Assembly (NCBI GenBank): GCA_016721565.1
Contig: JADKHW010000015.1
Coordinates: forward strand, 11,009 to 75,008
Source of the DNA: a bacterium
GTDB lineage: Bacteria; Electryoneota; RPQS01
Direction of reading: 5' to 3'
Length of the DNA stretch: 64,000 nucleotides
The notes under the pieces: generated by a model
What the model was told of the DNA's origin: nothing
What the model saw: the letters and a program-made list of their open reading frames with translations, nothing else
The model's database searches: none
Position numbers and translations under genes: made by a program
Part shown: positions 53,067-60,766 of the stretch, piece by piece
Layout: each line of letters starts with the position of its first letter
Position numbering within the stretch: position 1 is the first letter of the stretch

Positions 53067-53425
53067 AAGAGATTGTCGCACCGGATTATCTCAGCCCCGA
53101 ACAAATTGAGTTATTCGATCGGCTTGCCGATAAGGTAGTGGGGTTAGGATTCGCGCTTCCGGCAGTGCTCTTTTTAGAAACGATGCGTCCCATGAACTTT
53201 GTCGGTTCTCAGGTGATGCTGTTCTTTCAGCCGATGCTGCGTTCGTGGTTCACATTGCGTGAATACGATTTGATTCAGCAGGCGCTCGAGCGGCGCGAGA
53301 CACTCGGCTACATGACTGACGTAATTGAAGCGAAAGATCTTGAAGCAAGTCGCAAAGAGCGCGAGCTGAAAGCGCAACGCAAAGCAGAGAAGCGTGCGAA
53401 AAAAGATGCGAAGCGGAAATCATAA
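53063..53425 (+). CDS. uncharacterised protein with basic coiled tail
   Basis: A 120-residue protein translated from a GTG that overlaps the preceding stop. The N-terminal part contains SPEQIELFDRLADKVVGLG and a membrane-edge segment (FALPAVLFLETMRPMNFVG, QVMLFFQPMLRSWF). The tail is a highly charged helix (SRKERELKAQRKAEKRAKK) to the end. Because it is coupled to a membrane protein with a PH-like domain, they may form one complex. No known domain. Confidence 0.68.
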   Translation: MKEIVAPDYLSPEQIELFDRLADKVVGLGFALPAVLFLETMRPMNFVGSQVMLFFQPMLRSWFTLREYDLIQQALERRETLGYMTDVIEAKDLEASRKERELKAQRKAEKRAKKDAKRKS

Positions 53426-53476
53426 CCGCTTTTGATTGGTCTGTGAAAGTTCTCGTGTTGTGATTGTGTTGCTCTT

Positions 53477-53505
53477 TTGCATTATTTGCAAGAGCATCGT
53501 ATAAA
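53477..53505 (+). promoter_or_regulatory. sigma70-type promoter of the histone-like gene leader
   Basis: TTGCAT (53477-53482), 17-base spacer, TATAAA (53500-53505). The start of transcription should be near 53512, leaving a leader of about 450 bases before the histone-like gene. GCTCTT...AAGAGC (53471-53476, 53490-53495) is an inverted repeat over the -35 region. Confidence 0.55.
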
Positions 53506-53511
53506 TCGCGA

Positions 53512-53959
53512 GAGCACCAAGATGTGATACTGTAAGTTTTCTTTTTTTAGAATCTTACGGCTTTGAAAAATGAGCTTATAAGAAGCTCATGCGGCACATG
53601 GCCCGGCTAAATTAGCCGCCATCTGCTTAACTTTGCTGAAAATCGGCCCATTTGTTGCTATAGATTAGCATCGAATCGCCGATCCCTAAGTGCGGGTCGC
53701 CCACGAATGTGGCTGTGAGACCCGCCCCCTAAGAACGCGATGCACGTCCTGTCCGCAGGACGATATCATAGATACTGTGCGACTCATCTTTCGAGAAGCC
53801 GCCGGTACAACCCTTAAGGCTCGCCGCACGAGTCTTACTGGTTGCACAGTAAAAAGGAAGCCATGCGAATCTCGGGCAGCGCGGTAGCTTCCTGTCTGGA
53901 CAAAACATCCTGTTCTCGAACGAGTCTCTGCCCGATCATTCAGCGAAGGAGAAATCCGC
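53512..53959 (+). ncRNA. long structured leader or non-coding RNA of unknown family
   Basis: No convincing gene is present in the 534 bases between 53426 and 53959, but many stable helices are: 53570-53590 (ATGAGCTT/AAGCTCAT), 53692-53725 (GCGGGTC/GACCCGC with an inner CCAC/GTGG), 53745-53762 (CGTCCTG-TCCG-CAGGACG), and the long-range pair 53774-53783 with 53841-53850 (ACTGTGCGAC/GTTGCACAGT). Near the gene, GGAAGC (53856-53861)/GCTTCC (53887-53892) and CGGGCAG (53873-53879)/CTGCCCG (53928-53934) interlock as a pseudoknot or as alternatives. The last arm stops 12 bases before the AAGGAG ribosome site. It does not match tmRNA, RNase P, SRP or 6S landmarks. Leader of the next gene or an independent RNA. 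Confidence 0.5.
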
Positions 53960-54277
53960 ATGGCAGTCAAGAAGGCCAAGAAGAAGGCCACGAAGAAGAA
54001 AGCTACGGCTAAGAAGGCGACCAAGAAGAAAGCCACGAAGAAGAAAGCCGCCAAGAAGGCTACAGCTAAGAAGGCCACCAAGAAGAAAGCTACCAAGAAG
54101 AAAGTAGCCAAGAAGGCCACCAAGAAGAAAGCTACGAAGAAGAAAGCTACCAAGAAGAAAGCCGCCAAGAAGGCGACCAAGAAGAAAGCTACGGCTAAGA
54201 AGGCGACCAAGAAGAAAGCTACCAAGAAGAAAGCTCGCCGCTCCAAGAAGAAAGCCGCTGCTCCGATGCCGATGTAA
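53960..54277 (+). CDS. lysine/alanine-rich histone H1-like DNA-binding protein
   Basis: A 105-residue protein in which about half the residues are Lys and most others Ala or Thr. It is built of KKATKKKA-type units, with an ARRSKK segment and an AAAPMPM end. At the DNA level it is an imperfect tandem repeat of AAGAAGAAAGC-like words, so its length may vary by slippage. Such proteins resemble the tails of eukaryotic H1, chlamydial Hc1/Hc2 and the C-tails of some bacterial HU proteins, and condense DNA or bind RNA. AAGGAG lies eight bases before the ATG. The long structured leader upstream suggests RNA-level control. A clear terminator follows. Confidence 0.85.
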   Translation: MAVKKAKKKATKKKATAKKATKKKATKKKAAKKATAKKATKKKATKKKVAKKATKKKATKKKATKKKAAKKATKKKATAKKATKKKATKKKARRSKKKAAAPMPM

Positions 54278-54302
54278 TCGGTTTCTGACTGGCTACGATA
54301 TG

Positions 54303-54338
54303 CAAACGGTCTGGTTCACTCCAGACCGTTTGTTTTTT
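54303..54338 (+). terminator. intrinsic terminator after the histone-like gene
   Basis: CAAACGGTCTGG / CCAGACCGTTTG, a perfect 12-bp stem with a 6-base loop, followed by a T-run. Confidence 0.93.
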
Positions 54339-54444
54339 GTCTGGAGGGTGCTATATTCTTATGTAACTGACCTCGTACGGCGGTGGACCTGTCCTTGCAG
54401 GGAAACTAACATTCACCCCGTTCGTATAAATTCTGGAGTATATT

Positions 54445-56097
54445 ATGCCCGCAAAGACCTTATTAAAGAAACTATTGCAACGTCCCAACGCTGAAGAGAC
54501 ACTTGAACTTTTGCGCGCGCTGGCGGCAACGACGCACACGGCCAAAACGCTTGAAGCCTTCCACGATCAACTGCTTTTCTACAAGGCCTATCCCGTTTCT
54601 GACGGCGTCAGACGATTTTGTGATAAAGAACTTGCTCACTTCCACGAACGCATCACCCCGGGCCTTGCAGATGCCTTGATTCAATCAGGAATTGCAGGGA
54701 CGAAACTCTATTACGCGTTCGATTATGCCAATGCGAGATTCATGCAAAAGCAATTAGGCGGATTTGCTGATTTAGATTGGGAAGATTACGAAGCCAAAGA
54801 CCACGATCCATTGGCCAGTATGCTCTGGCTTCTGCTCGAAAATGCTGAAGCTGATGCCTGCGATTCTGAAACGTTGACTGTCCGCGAAATCCTGCAGCGC
54901 GCCGCCGGTTATCGGACAGTCCTTTCGATGCTGCTGAATCGATTTGACCAGATCTTCCCCGAGCAAGTCGCCGACACACTCTATAACGATGCGAGCCTGA
55001 TGCTGGACATGACCCTCATTCCCGATGGCCCGTCACGCACCACGACGGCTCTCCCCCGCCCCAAAGACCTGTGGATCTGGTCGCCCGAAAATGCAAAGCT
55101 AAAGTTGAACTTTGCCGAAGAGATTGCCCGGCCGCTTGAAATTCCTGCTCCTGCTTCAACGAAACGTGGTCAGGAACTCCTAAACATCGTGCATGGCACC
55201 TTAACAGTCCGCTCGCGCGAGTATTTCGGCGCCGCACATGGCAATCCTGCTGAGATGTACGAGATTCAGCTTGAGCGAGGAGGTACGCTACTCGTGTGGT
55301 TCATGCAACCGCAGTGGAGATTGCCGCAAGAAGCAGGCTGGGGATTCCTGATGCTCAAAAACGGCGTCCCCATCAGCTACGGCGGCGGCGGCATGCATCC
55401 GGCCCGGCTCGAAATCGCCTTAAACCTTTTCGACACCTTCCGTGGCGGCGAAGCCGCGTGGATTTATGCTTCCCTTGTTCGCGCGGCTCGGGCCTTCTGT
55501 CCTGCTCCGTGGGTGATCGCCCGCAAATACCAAATCGGCTACGAAAACAAAGAAGCCCTCGCTTCCGGCGCCTATTGGTTCTATGACAAACTTGGTTTGC
55601 GTCCGACCACTCCGGCAGGCCGCAAAGTTGCCGATTCCGAGCGCAAGAAAATCGCCAAGACCAAAGGCTATCGCTCACCGATCACGGCCCTCAAGAAACT
55701 CTCCGATGCCGACGTCGTGTTAGGTGTGCACGGCCAAGACCCTGCTCCCTATCGTGAATATCCGCTTGATGAAGTCGGCATGCTCGCCGCGCAAAAGCTT
55801 TCCGAGTTTGGCCCCCGTGATACAAATTTCCACAAGCGTCTATTGAAGGCCGTCGAAGAGCGGCTCGGTTTTGCTCTGCCCGCGATGCCCGCCTCCGAAA
55901 AGCACTGGGTCGGTCAACACGGTGCGTGGTTGCTGTCGCTCGACGAGACCAAGTCGTGGAGCAACGAGCAAAAAGCGACGTGGCTCGCAATGGCGCGTGG
56001 CAAAGGCGGAGCGTATGAGGCCGACTATCTGAAGAACGCGGCGAAGCTCTCCGGCTACTTCGATGCTTTGGCGGCGGAGGGATTGAAGAAGAAGTGA
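54445..56097 (+). CDS. conserved protein of unknown function with FRGGE motif
   Basis: A 550-residue soluble protein I cannot assign. The first 200 residues are helical (LRALAATTHTAKTLEAFHDQ). The central part reads as a mixed alpha/beta domain: YEIQLERGGTLLVWFMQP, GWGFLMLKNGVPISYGGGGM, then IALNLFDTFRGGEAAWIYAS and AYWFYDKLGLRP. The stretch from GGGG to the FYxxLGxRP end recalls an acyltransferase-like (GNAT-type) core, which is inference only. GGAG precedes the ATG. Its stop overlaps the GTG of the MFS gene, so it heads an operon with an exporter and a possible ADP-ribosyltransferase. Confidence 0.75.
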   Translation: MPAKTLLKKLLQRPNAEETLELLRALAATTHTAKTLEAFHDQLLFYKAYPVSDGVRRFCDKELAHFHERITPGLADALIQSGIAGTKLYYAFDYANARFMQKQLGGFADLDWEDYEAKDHDPLASMLWLLLENAEADACDSETLTVREILQRAAGYRTVLSMLLNRFDQIFPEQVADTLYNDASLMLDMTLIPDGPSRTTTALPRPKDLWIWSPENAKLKLNFAEEIARPLEIPAPASTKRGQELLNIVHGTLTVRSREYFGAAHGNPAEMYEIQLERGGTLLVWFMQPQWRLPQEAGWGFLMLKNGVPISYGGGGMHPARLEIALNLFDTFRGGEAAWIYASLVRAARAFCPAPWVIARKYQIGYENKEALASGAYWFYDKLGLRPTTPAGRKVADSERKKIAKTKGYRSPITALKKLSDADVVLGVHGQDPAPYREYPLDEVGMLAAQKLSEFGPRDTNFHKRLLKAVEERLGFALPAMPASEKHWVGQHGAWLLSLDETKSWSNEQKATWLAMARGKGGAYEADYLKNAAKLSGYFDALAAEGLKKK

Positions 56098-57308
56098 ACT
56101 CGTTTCGCCAGACGTTTAGCGCGTTTCGCCATCGCAACTACCGCTTGTTCTGGAGCGGTTTTGCGCTCTCTATTGTCGGGACGTGGATGCAGACGCTCGC
56201 GCAAGGTTGGCTCGTTTGGCGGTTGACTGAATCCGCGATGTGGCTCGGCATCATCGGTGCCATGTCGCAATTGCCGTCGCTGTTAATTGGCTCAATCGGC
56301 GGTGTGTTGGTGGATAGAACTCCCAAGAAGTTTGTGCTTTACATCACACAAACCGGCTTGGCAATTTGCGCGCTGACGCTGGCGGTGCTCACCTACACCG
56401 AGACCGTGAATGAGTGGCACATCCTGATCCTTGCTACGTTGTCGGGATTCTTTATGGCGGTGGATGCTCCGGCGAGGCTTGCGTTTGTCGGAGACTTGGT
56501 TGGTAAAGAGGACATCGGCAATGCGGTTGCGCTAAACTCCTCGACCTTTAACGGCGCGCGTTTGGTCGGGCCGTCGATTGCCGGAATTATCGTGCCGATA
56601 TTTGGAGAGGGCGTTTGCTTTTTGCTGAACGCCCTCTCTTATTTGTCGTTGATTGTCACATTGTCACTCATGCGCAATCTGCCGCCGCCGACGGGAAATC
56701 CGCGCGAGCCGGTGCTCAAGCAATTGCGCGATGCCTATAATTTCATCGTTCATGCTCCGGTTCAGCGCGTGCTGATTCGCAATGTGATCTTTCTCACGAT
56801 ATTCGGATTTTCCTATACGACTCTCCTCCCGATGTTCGCAGATGTTGTGTTAGGAAAAGGCGCGTCCGGATTAGGTGTCTTGATGTCAGCGGGTGGAATC
56901 GGTGCGCTGCTCGGTGGCTTGTGGCAAGCTTCAATGGATAAGGAGAGCAAGCGCGGGTGGGTGGTGATGATGGGGATGGCGGGATTGGGACTCGGGCTGC
57001 TGATCTTCTCTCTTTCCAAGCAGTTCGAGATTTCGATTATCGCGATGGCGATGGCGGGCTTCTCGGGGATTTCGATGCTCGCTTCCACCAACACTCTGTT
57101 GCAACAGCTCACACCGGATCATTTGCGCGGGCGTGTGTTAGGCTTCTACACGTCAAGCTTCTTAGGTTTCGGGCCGTTCGGTGCGGTGATGCTCGGCGTG
57201 TTGGCACATAGCTTCGGGCCGCGCGTGGCGCTCGCGTTTGCCGGAGGAGTCTGTTTGATTGTGGCCAGTTACACGATTGTACACTATCGCAGATTACGGG
57301 CTGTGTAA
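56094..57308 (+). CDS. major facilitator superfamily exporter (EntS-like)
   Basis: An intact inner-membrane transporter of 404 residues with about 12 helices. The N-terminus is typical of the MFS_3/EntS group: FRHRNYRLFWSGFALSIVGT and MQTLAQGWLVWRLTESA. The loop GGVLVDRTPKKFVLY is the MFS signature (D-R-x-x-x-K) between helices 2 and 3. VDAPARLAFVGDLVGKEDI and LNSSTFNGARLVGPSIAG are further hallmarks. Members export siderophores or small drugs by proton exchange. The GTG start overlaps the upstream stop, and its own stop overlaps the next ATG (TAATG), so three genes are translated together. Confidence 0.92.
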   Translation: MNSFRQTFSAFRHRNYRLFWSGFALSIVGTWMQTLAQGWLVWRLTESAMWLGIIGAMSQLPSLLIGSIGGVLVDRTPKKFVLYITQTGLAICALTLAVLTYTETVNEWHILILATLSGFFMAVDAPARLAFVGDLVGKEDIGNAVALNSSTFNGARLVGPSIAGIIVPIFGEGVCFLLNALSYLSLIVTLSLMRNLPPPTGNPREPVLKQLRDAYNFIVHAPVQRVLIRNVIFLTIFGFSYTTLLPMFADVVLGKGASGLGVLMSAGGIGALLGGLWQASMDKESKRGWVVMMGMAGLGLGLLIFSLSKQFEISIIAMAMAGFSGISMLASTNTLLQQLTPDHLRGRVLGFYTSSFLGFGPFGAVMLGVLAHSFGPRVALAFAGGVCLIVASYTIVHYRRLRAV

Positions 57309-57964
57309 TGTGGCCATTCGGCAAAGCAGACATCGCGCATGAACTGAAGCGCCGCAAGATTGACTTGCTCTTGCACAGCACGCACGTCTCGATCAACTTG
57401 CCGCAGATTTTCGAGGACGGCTTCATTGACACTGCACGCGGGCTGAGATCGAGATTAGGCGCAAAGGCCGAGCGGCTGTTGCATGATCCGCGCAGGCTGG
57501 AGAAGTTCGTGGTTGGACTCGACTACATCAACTGCTCGATTACCACTCCGAATTTTGAACTGCTCTATGCGCGCTCAAAATCCGCCTGGCAAACGGAGTG
57601 GGTGCATTTTGTGTTGGACACAAAACTCTTGGAGCATCCGGACACATTGTTCTGCCCTGTCTCCGCCGCGCAAGATTACGGTCAGCATGTGCAATACGGC
57701 ATAGCCGGATTGCAATCCATGTTCGCCGAGCAAGTTGAAACATGGACTCGCACAGGTTTGCACAAGAGTGAGCCAACACATCCGCAAGCCGAGGCTCTTG
57801 TGAAGAGTCGTTTGTCACTTGATAACGTTACAGAAATTCTCACAGCCAACGGCCAAGTTGCCACCGAAGTCGAACGGCTAACAGCGTTCTATCACCGCAA
57901 CGTGCGCGTAAAAATTGGACCCAAGCTGTTCCTATGGCCAAAGAGATTGAAGAAGAAAGCATGA
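57308..57964 (+). CDS. possible DarT-like (DUF4433-type) ADP-ribosyltransferase
   Basis: A 218-residue soluble protein. LLLHSTHVSINLPQIFEDGFID near residue 22 resembles the His-x-Thr NAD-binding start of DarT-type enzymes, which attach ADP-ribose to thymidine in single-stranded DNA. WVHFVLDTKLLEHPDTLFCPVSAA near 100, with the F-C-P-x-(N/S)-A-A pattern, and a downstream QYGIAGLQSMF fit this group. The catalytic Glu cannot be placed with certainty. No macrodomain antitoxin (DarG) lies beside it; instead it ends an operon with an exporter and an unknown protein. The family call rests on short motifs and is moderate. Confidence 0.55.
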   Translation: MWPFGKADIAHELKRRKIDLLLHSTHVSINLPQIFEDGFIDTARGLRSRLGAKAERLLHDPRRLEKFVVGLDYINCSITTPNFELLYARSKSAWQTEWVHFVLDTKLLEHPDTLFCPVSAAQDYGQHVQYGIAGLQSMFAEQVETWTRTGLHKSEPTHPQAEALVKSRLSLDNVTEILTANGQVATEVERLTAFYHRNVRVKIGPKLFLWPKRLKKKA

Positions 57965-57970
57965 GTGTAA

Positions 57971-57997
57971 CAACGGCGACCAATTGGTCGCCGTTTT
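57971..57997. terminator. bidirectional terminator
   Basis: AACGGCGACC-AATT-GGTCGCCGTT, a perfect palindrome, then TTTT. It lies between the rightward DarT-like gene and the leftward LVIVD-repeat gene. Confidence 0.9.
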
Positions 57998-58018
57998 CGT
58001 TCTGCACATCTCGTTTTC

Positions 58019-58216
58019 TTATTTCAGCAACACTGCTTTCTGAGTTGCTGTAAATGTAGGAGTTTCAAGTCTTACAAAATACGCGCCGCTGGACAGGCCG
58101 TTGCCATTGAACTGCATCTGGTGCGAACCCGCAGCGAGCTTCCCGTCATACAGTGTGCTGGACATTCTTCCCAACACATCGTAAACCACCAACCGCCCCG
58201 TAACTTCGCGCGGCAA
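58019..58216 (-). pseudogene. T9SS sorting domain of the LVIVD-repeat protein, out of frame
   Basis: The reverse strand encodes the end of a sorting domain: VTGRLVVYDVLGRMSSTLYD, GSHQMQFNGNGLSSGAYF, VRLETPT and QKAVLLK at the stop. The first part of the domain (NLHPIYPNPFNNTANIAF) is in the frames just upstream near 58225-58290, so one or more one-base breaks separate it from the propeller part. Confidence 0.8.
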
Positions 58217-58241
58217 GTCAAACGCAATGTTCGCCGTGTTG

Positions 58242-59327
58242 TTAAATGGGTTCGGGTAGATGGGATGTAAATTGAAGTTTGTGGGGATTTCGTTGTGATG
58301 TTCGGGCGTAGCTTAATGCGGCGGATATATCGTAGATGTACGTTGCAAGAGGTTGAGATGCAATTACTAAGTTGTGATTAGTTTCGATTGAAGCAACCGA
58401 TATTGCTTGCGACATGTAATAGCCTACAAGCGAGGGAGAACTTGGGTTTGACACATTTATGACTAGCAAGCCACCACGGTCGTCTCCAATAATGACTCGA
58501 TCTTCCAACAGTATTATCCGACGTGATGATGCCCAAGTATCAAAATGCCCTGCTTCATTAGGCATCGTTGGATTAGAAATATCAAGGATTACAAGACCAT
58601 TTTCGTCGTCAGCAATGTACGCGAAGTTGCCTGAGACGACAACGTCTTGTGCGAATCCCGGAGTGTCATAAATACTTAACTGTACTGGGTGACTTGGATT
58701 TGAAATGTCGATGATCCTGAAATCTTCATAGCTAGCAACATACGCAATATCGCCTGCTATAGCTACATTTTGAGCATCGGCCATAGGGGAAACTCCGACA
58801 ATCTGTGGCACGTGAGGATCAGTGACGTCAATTATCAGAAAATCATTGTCAGCGAAATAAACGTAGTTTCCAACTACCTTCAGCCCGTTTGCAGCGTCAG
58901 GCGTCTCGATGAAGGAAATCTCGATCGGTAAGACCCGATTTGAAATGTCATATATTCGCATCCCGCCCCAACCAAATGCGCAGTACATATACGAACCTGA
59001 GAATGCAATATCTAATATGTACCCATCCGTTTCAAACGTCTCAATTTCAATCGGATTTGCCGGATTCGCAACATTCAATATACGCAATCCATTGGGCCAT
59101 CCTGTGACGTAGGCGAAGGAGTCAATCGTTGCCACAGTTTGAATAACGTCCGGCGTGTCTTCAAATCCAATTTCAATTGGAACAGCAGGATCGTTAATAT
59201 CAATGAATCTCACTCCTCTTGAGTCATCAGCCACAGCAACTAGGCCATTTGAAACTGACACCCCACTTGGTGTACCAGGAGTTTGTACTTCGCCTATAAG
59301 GCGTGGCGTAGCCGGCTCTGGAAACAT
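58242..59327 (-). CDS. LVIVD-repeat beta-propeller protein, main part (broken T9SS cargo)
   Basis: This 361-residue frame contains about eight LVIVD-type repeats of roughly 40 residues: each has a core like YVADDENGLVILDISNPTMP and DNDFLIIDVTDPHVPQIVG, ending in a 'xxDTPG' or 'FxT' turn. They fold as propeller blades and are common in surface proteins of this group. The frame opens inside the repeats and ends before the sorting domain, so neither end is natural. With the three neighbouring fragments it belongs to one gene, 58019-60124. Function: probably extracellular binding; no enzyme motif. Confidence 0.78.
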   Translation of the reverse strand: MFPEPATPRLIGEVQTPGTPSGVSVSNGLVAVADDSRGVRFIDINDPAVPIEIGFEDTPDVIQTVATIDSFAYVTGWPNGLRILNVANPANPIEIETFETDGYILDIAFSGSYMYCAFGWGGMRIYDISNRVLPIEISFIETPDAANGLKVVGNYVYFADNDFLIIDVTDPHVPQIVGVSPMADAQNVAIAGDIAYVASYEDFRIIDISNPSHPVQLSIYDTPGFAQDVVVSGNFAYIADDENGLVILDISNPTMPNEAGHFDTWASSRRIILLEDRVIIGDDRGGLLVINVSNPSSPSLVGYYMSQAISVASIETNHNLVIASQPLATYIYDISAALSYARTSQRNPHKLQFTSHLPEPI

Positions 59328-59354
59328 CTATTAAACGCAAACTATCTGAGTCGG

Positions 59355-59834
59355 TTATGAATGCAATCTCCCGCTAACATCGACTCCTCGGGTAATAAGC
59401 GGAGTATTATATGCGCCGACAAGTGAAGGTGATGTTGGGTCTGATATGTCAATTATTTGCAGACCTGCGTCAAATGAAGCTACAAATGCATATGATCCGG
59501 CAACAGCTATATCAACCGCGTTACCAAGGAGTGCTATTTCTCCGGCGAGAACAGGCGACGTTGGAACAGAAACATCAACTATTTGTAGTCCGGCAAAATC
59601 GTCTGCAACATAGACTAAGTTACCACTCTTCGCGAGTGCCGTAGCATTGCCAGGAGTGTCATAGAAACCTACTTCGACAGGAATATCAAGACTTGTTATG
59701 TCGACAATTCTCAATCCATAGTGGTTAACTGCGACGTACATTAGAGTATCAGCTACAACAACATCCATATCGTGTCCGGAAGTAAAGTGATAACCTACTT
59801 CACGCGGATGTGACAAATTCCGTGATATCAACAA
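59355..59834 (-). pseudogene. LVIVD-repeat protein, middle fragment
   Basis: About four LVIVD-type repeats in another frame: YVAVNHYGLRIVDITSLDIP, YVADDFAGLQIVDVSVPTSP, FVASFDAGLQIIDISDPTSP. Breaks near 59835 and 59340 join it to the neighbouring fragments. The repeats agree closely with those downstream, so the three pieces come from one array. Confidence 0.75.
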
Positions 59835-59858
59835 TACGAACTCCTTGAAATCCTTCGG

Positions 59859-60124
59859 CTAAGTACGCGAGACTACCTGCCAACGTGATTGCTTCAGTTG
59901 ACCTTCCGTATCAAATGACCCGATTTCGCGCGGATTTGTTGGATCTGCGATGTTGAGAATCCGAAGGCCTGCATGTCCGGCGGAAACGAATGCAAGCGTG
60001 TCTCGAAGGGCAATGTTGCGAGCACTCCAGTATCGAGTATCGCCACCCACCTTTGTCACATTCAAACTATCCTGCCCCATTAACAGGGCAGGCAGGCCAG
60101 TAAAGCTATGAATAACTTACGCAT
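59859..60124 (-). pseudogene. LVIVD-repeat protein, N-terminal fragment with signal peptide
   Basis: ATG 60124 gives MRKLFIALLACLP, a signal peptide whose frame ends at once; a one-base shift near 60085 joins it to LLMGQDSLNVTKVGGDTRYW. Then comes the first repeat (FVSAGHAGLRILNIADPTNP), and another break near 59880. A weak GAGGT site precedes the ATG. This is the natural start of the LVIVD protein, about 690 residues in its restored form. Confidence 0.75.
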
Positions 60125-60227
60125 AATCAGACCTCAAGAAGTGCGGTTTTCTCTAAGATACCGTAGAAATATCCGACAGTCAACTCATCTCCTTCTCTTC
60201 CCAAAATTCTCAAATCTCCGAAATCAG

Positions 60228-60249
60228 AAGCGGCCCTTTCAGGCCGCTT
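60228..60249 (-). terminator. hairpin after ogt
   Basis: AAGCGGCC-CTTTCA-GGCCGCTT, 8 bp, just beyond the ogt stop on the reverse strand. The T-run is weak. Confidence 0.55.
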
Positions 60250-60253
60250 AACT

Positions 60254-60766
60254 TTACACCAACGTACTGCACTCGTGTTTTAGCAACCAGGCTTTTCTGT
60301 CTAAGCCGCCGGCGTAGCCGGTGAGTTGATTCTTTTGGCCTAAAACTCTGTGGCAGGGGACGATGACGGCAATGGGGTTTTGGCCGTTGGCGACGCCGAT
60401 GGCACGCGACGCGCTTGGATAGAAAATGCGCTTGGCAATTTCACCATAGGTGAGTGTGGTGCCGTAGGGAATCAATTGCAGTTCGCGCCAGACTTCGCGC
60501 TGAAATTCCGAACCGCGCAAATCAAGCGGAACTTCAAAATGCGTGCGATAGCCTGCGAAATATTCCGTCAGCTCTTTGCGCGCCCATTGCAACACTTTCG
60601 TTTCAACACACTCGCCTTCGGCCTCTTTGGGATCGTCACAAAATTCCGCGCGCATCAGACCGTACGCACTCGCAGTCAAGCGCATGCGGCCAATCGGCGT
60701 TTTCATGTCCGACCAATAGACGTCTTCCGATGTCTCTATTTCGTGCTGTTCAACAACGTGAACCAT
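60254..60766 (-). CDS. ogt: methylated-DNA-[protein]-cysteine S-methyltransferase
   Basis: A DNA repair protein that takes the alkyl group of O6-alkylguanine onto its own Cys. The active motif VIVPCHRVLG is near residue 138; REVWRELQLIPYGTTLTYGE and RAIGVANGQNPI are the DNA-binding part; TGYAGGLDRKAWLLKHE closes the domain. ATG 60766 overlaps the upstream glycosylase gene by 31 bases. A second ATG at 60706, just at the start of the conserved domain (MKTPIGRMRLTA), would avoid the overlap. It is co-transcribed with the 3-methyladenine-type glycosylase gene, making an alkylation-repair pair. Confidence 0.94.
   Translation of the reverse strand: MVHVVEQHEIETSEDVYWSDMKTPIGRMRLTASAYGLMRAEFCDDPKEAEGECVETKVLQWARKELTEYFAGYRTHFEVPLDLRGSEFQREVWRELQLIPYGTTLTYGEIAKRIFYPSASRAIGVANGQNPIAVIVPCHRVLGQKNQLTGYAGGLDRKAWLLKHECSTLV

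Noticed and set aside
53690..53887. A 65-codon forward frame in the structured leader
   Set aside because: It lies in the strongest RNA helices, has no ribosome site and a Cys/Arg-rich composition with no homology; treated as RNA.
53690..53950. tmRNA, RNase P RNA, SRP RNA or 6S RNA
   Set aside because: No tag frame or TPsiC-like end, no GAGGAAAGUC block, no GGAAG/AGCA SRP loop and no 6S central bubble could be found.
53686..54246. A 186-codon reverse frame rich in Phe/Leu/Val/Ala that looks like a membrane protein
   Set aside because: It is the complement of the AAG/GCC-rich histone-like repeat; the repeated FFLVAF pattern follows from Lys codons.
53960..54277. Short direct repeats suggestive of a CRISPR array or minisatellite
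   Set aside because: The units are coding Lys/Ala/Thr words without unique spacers.
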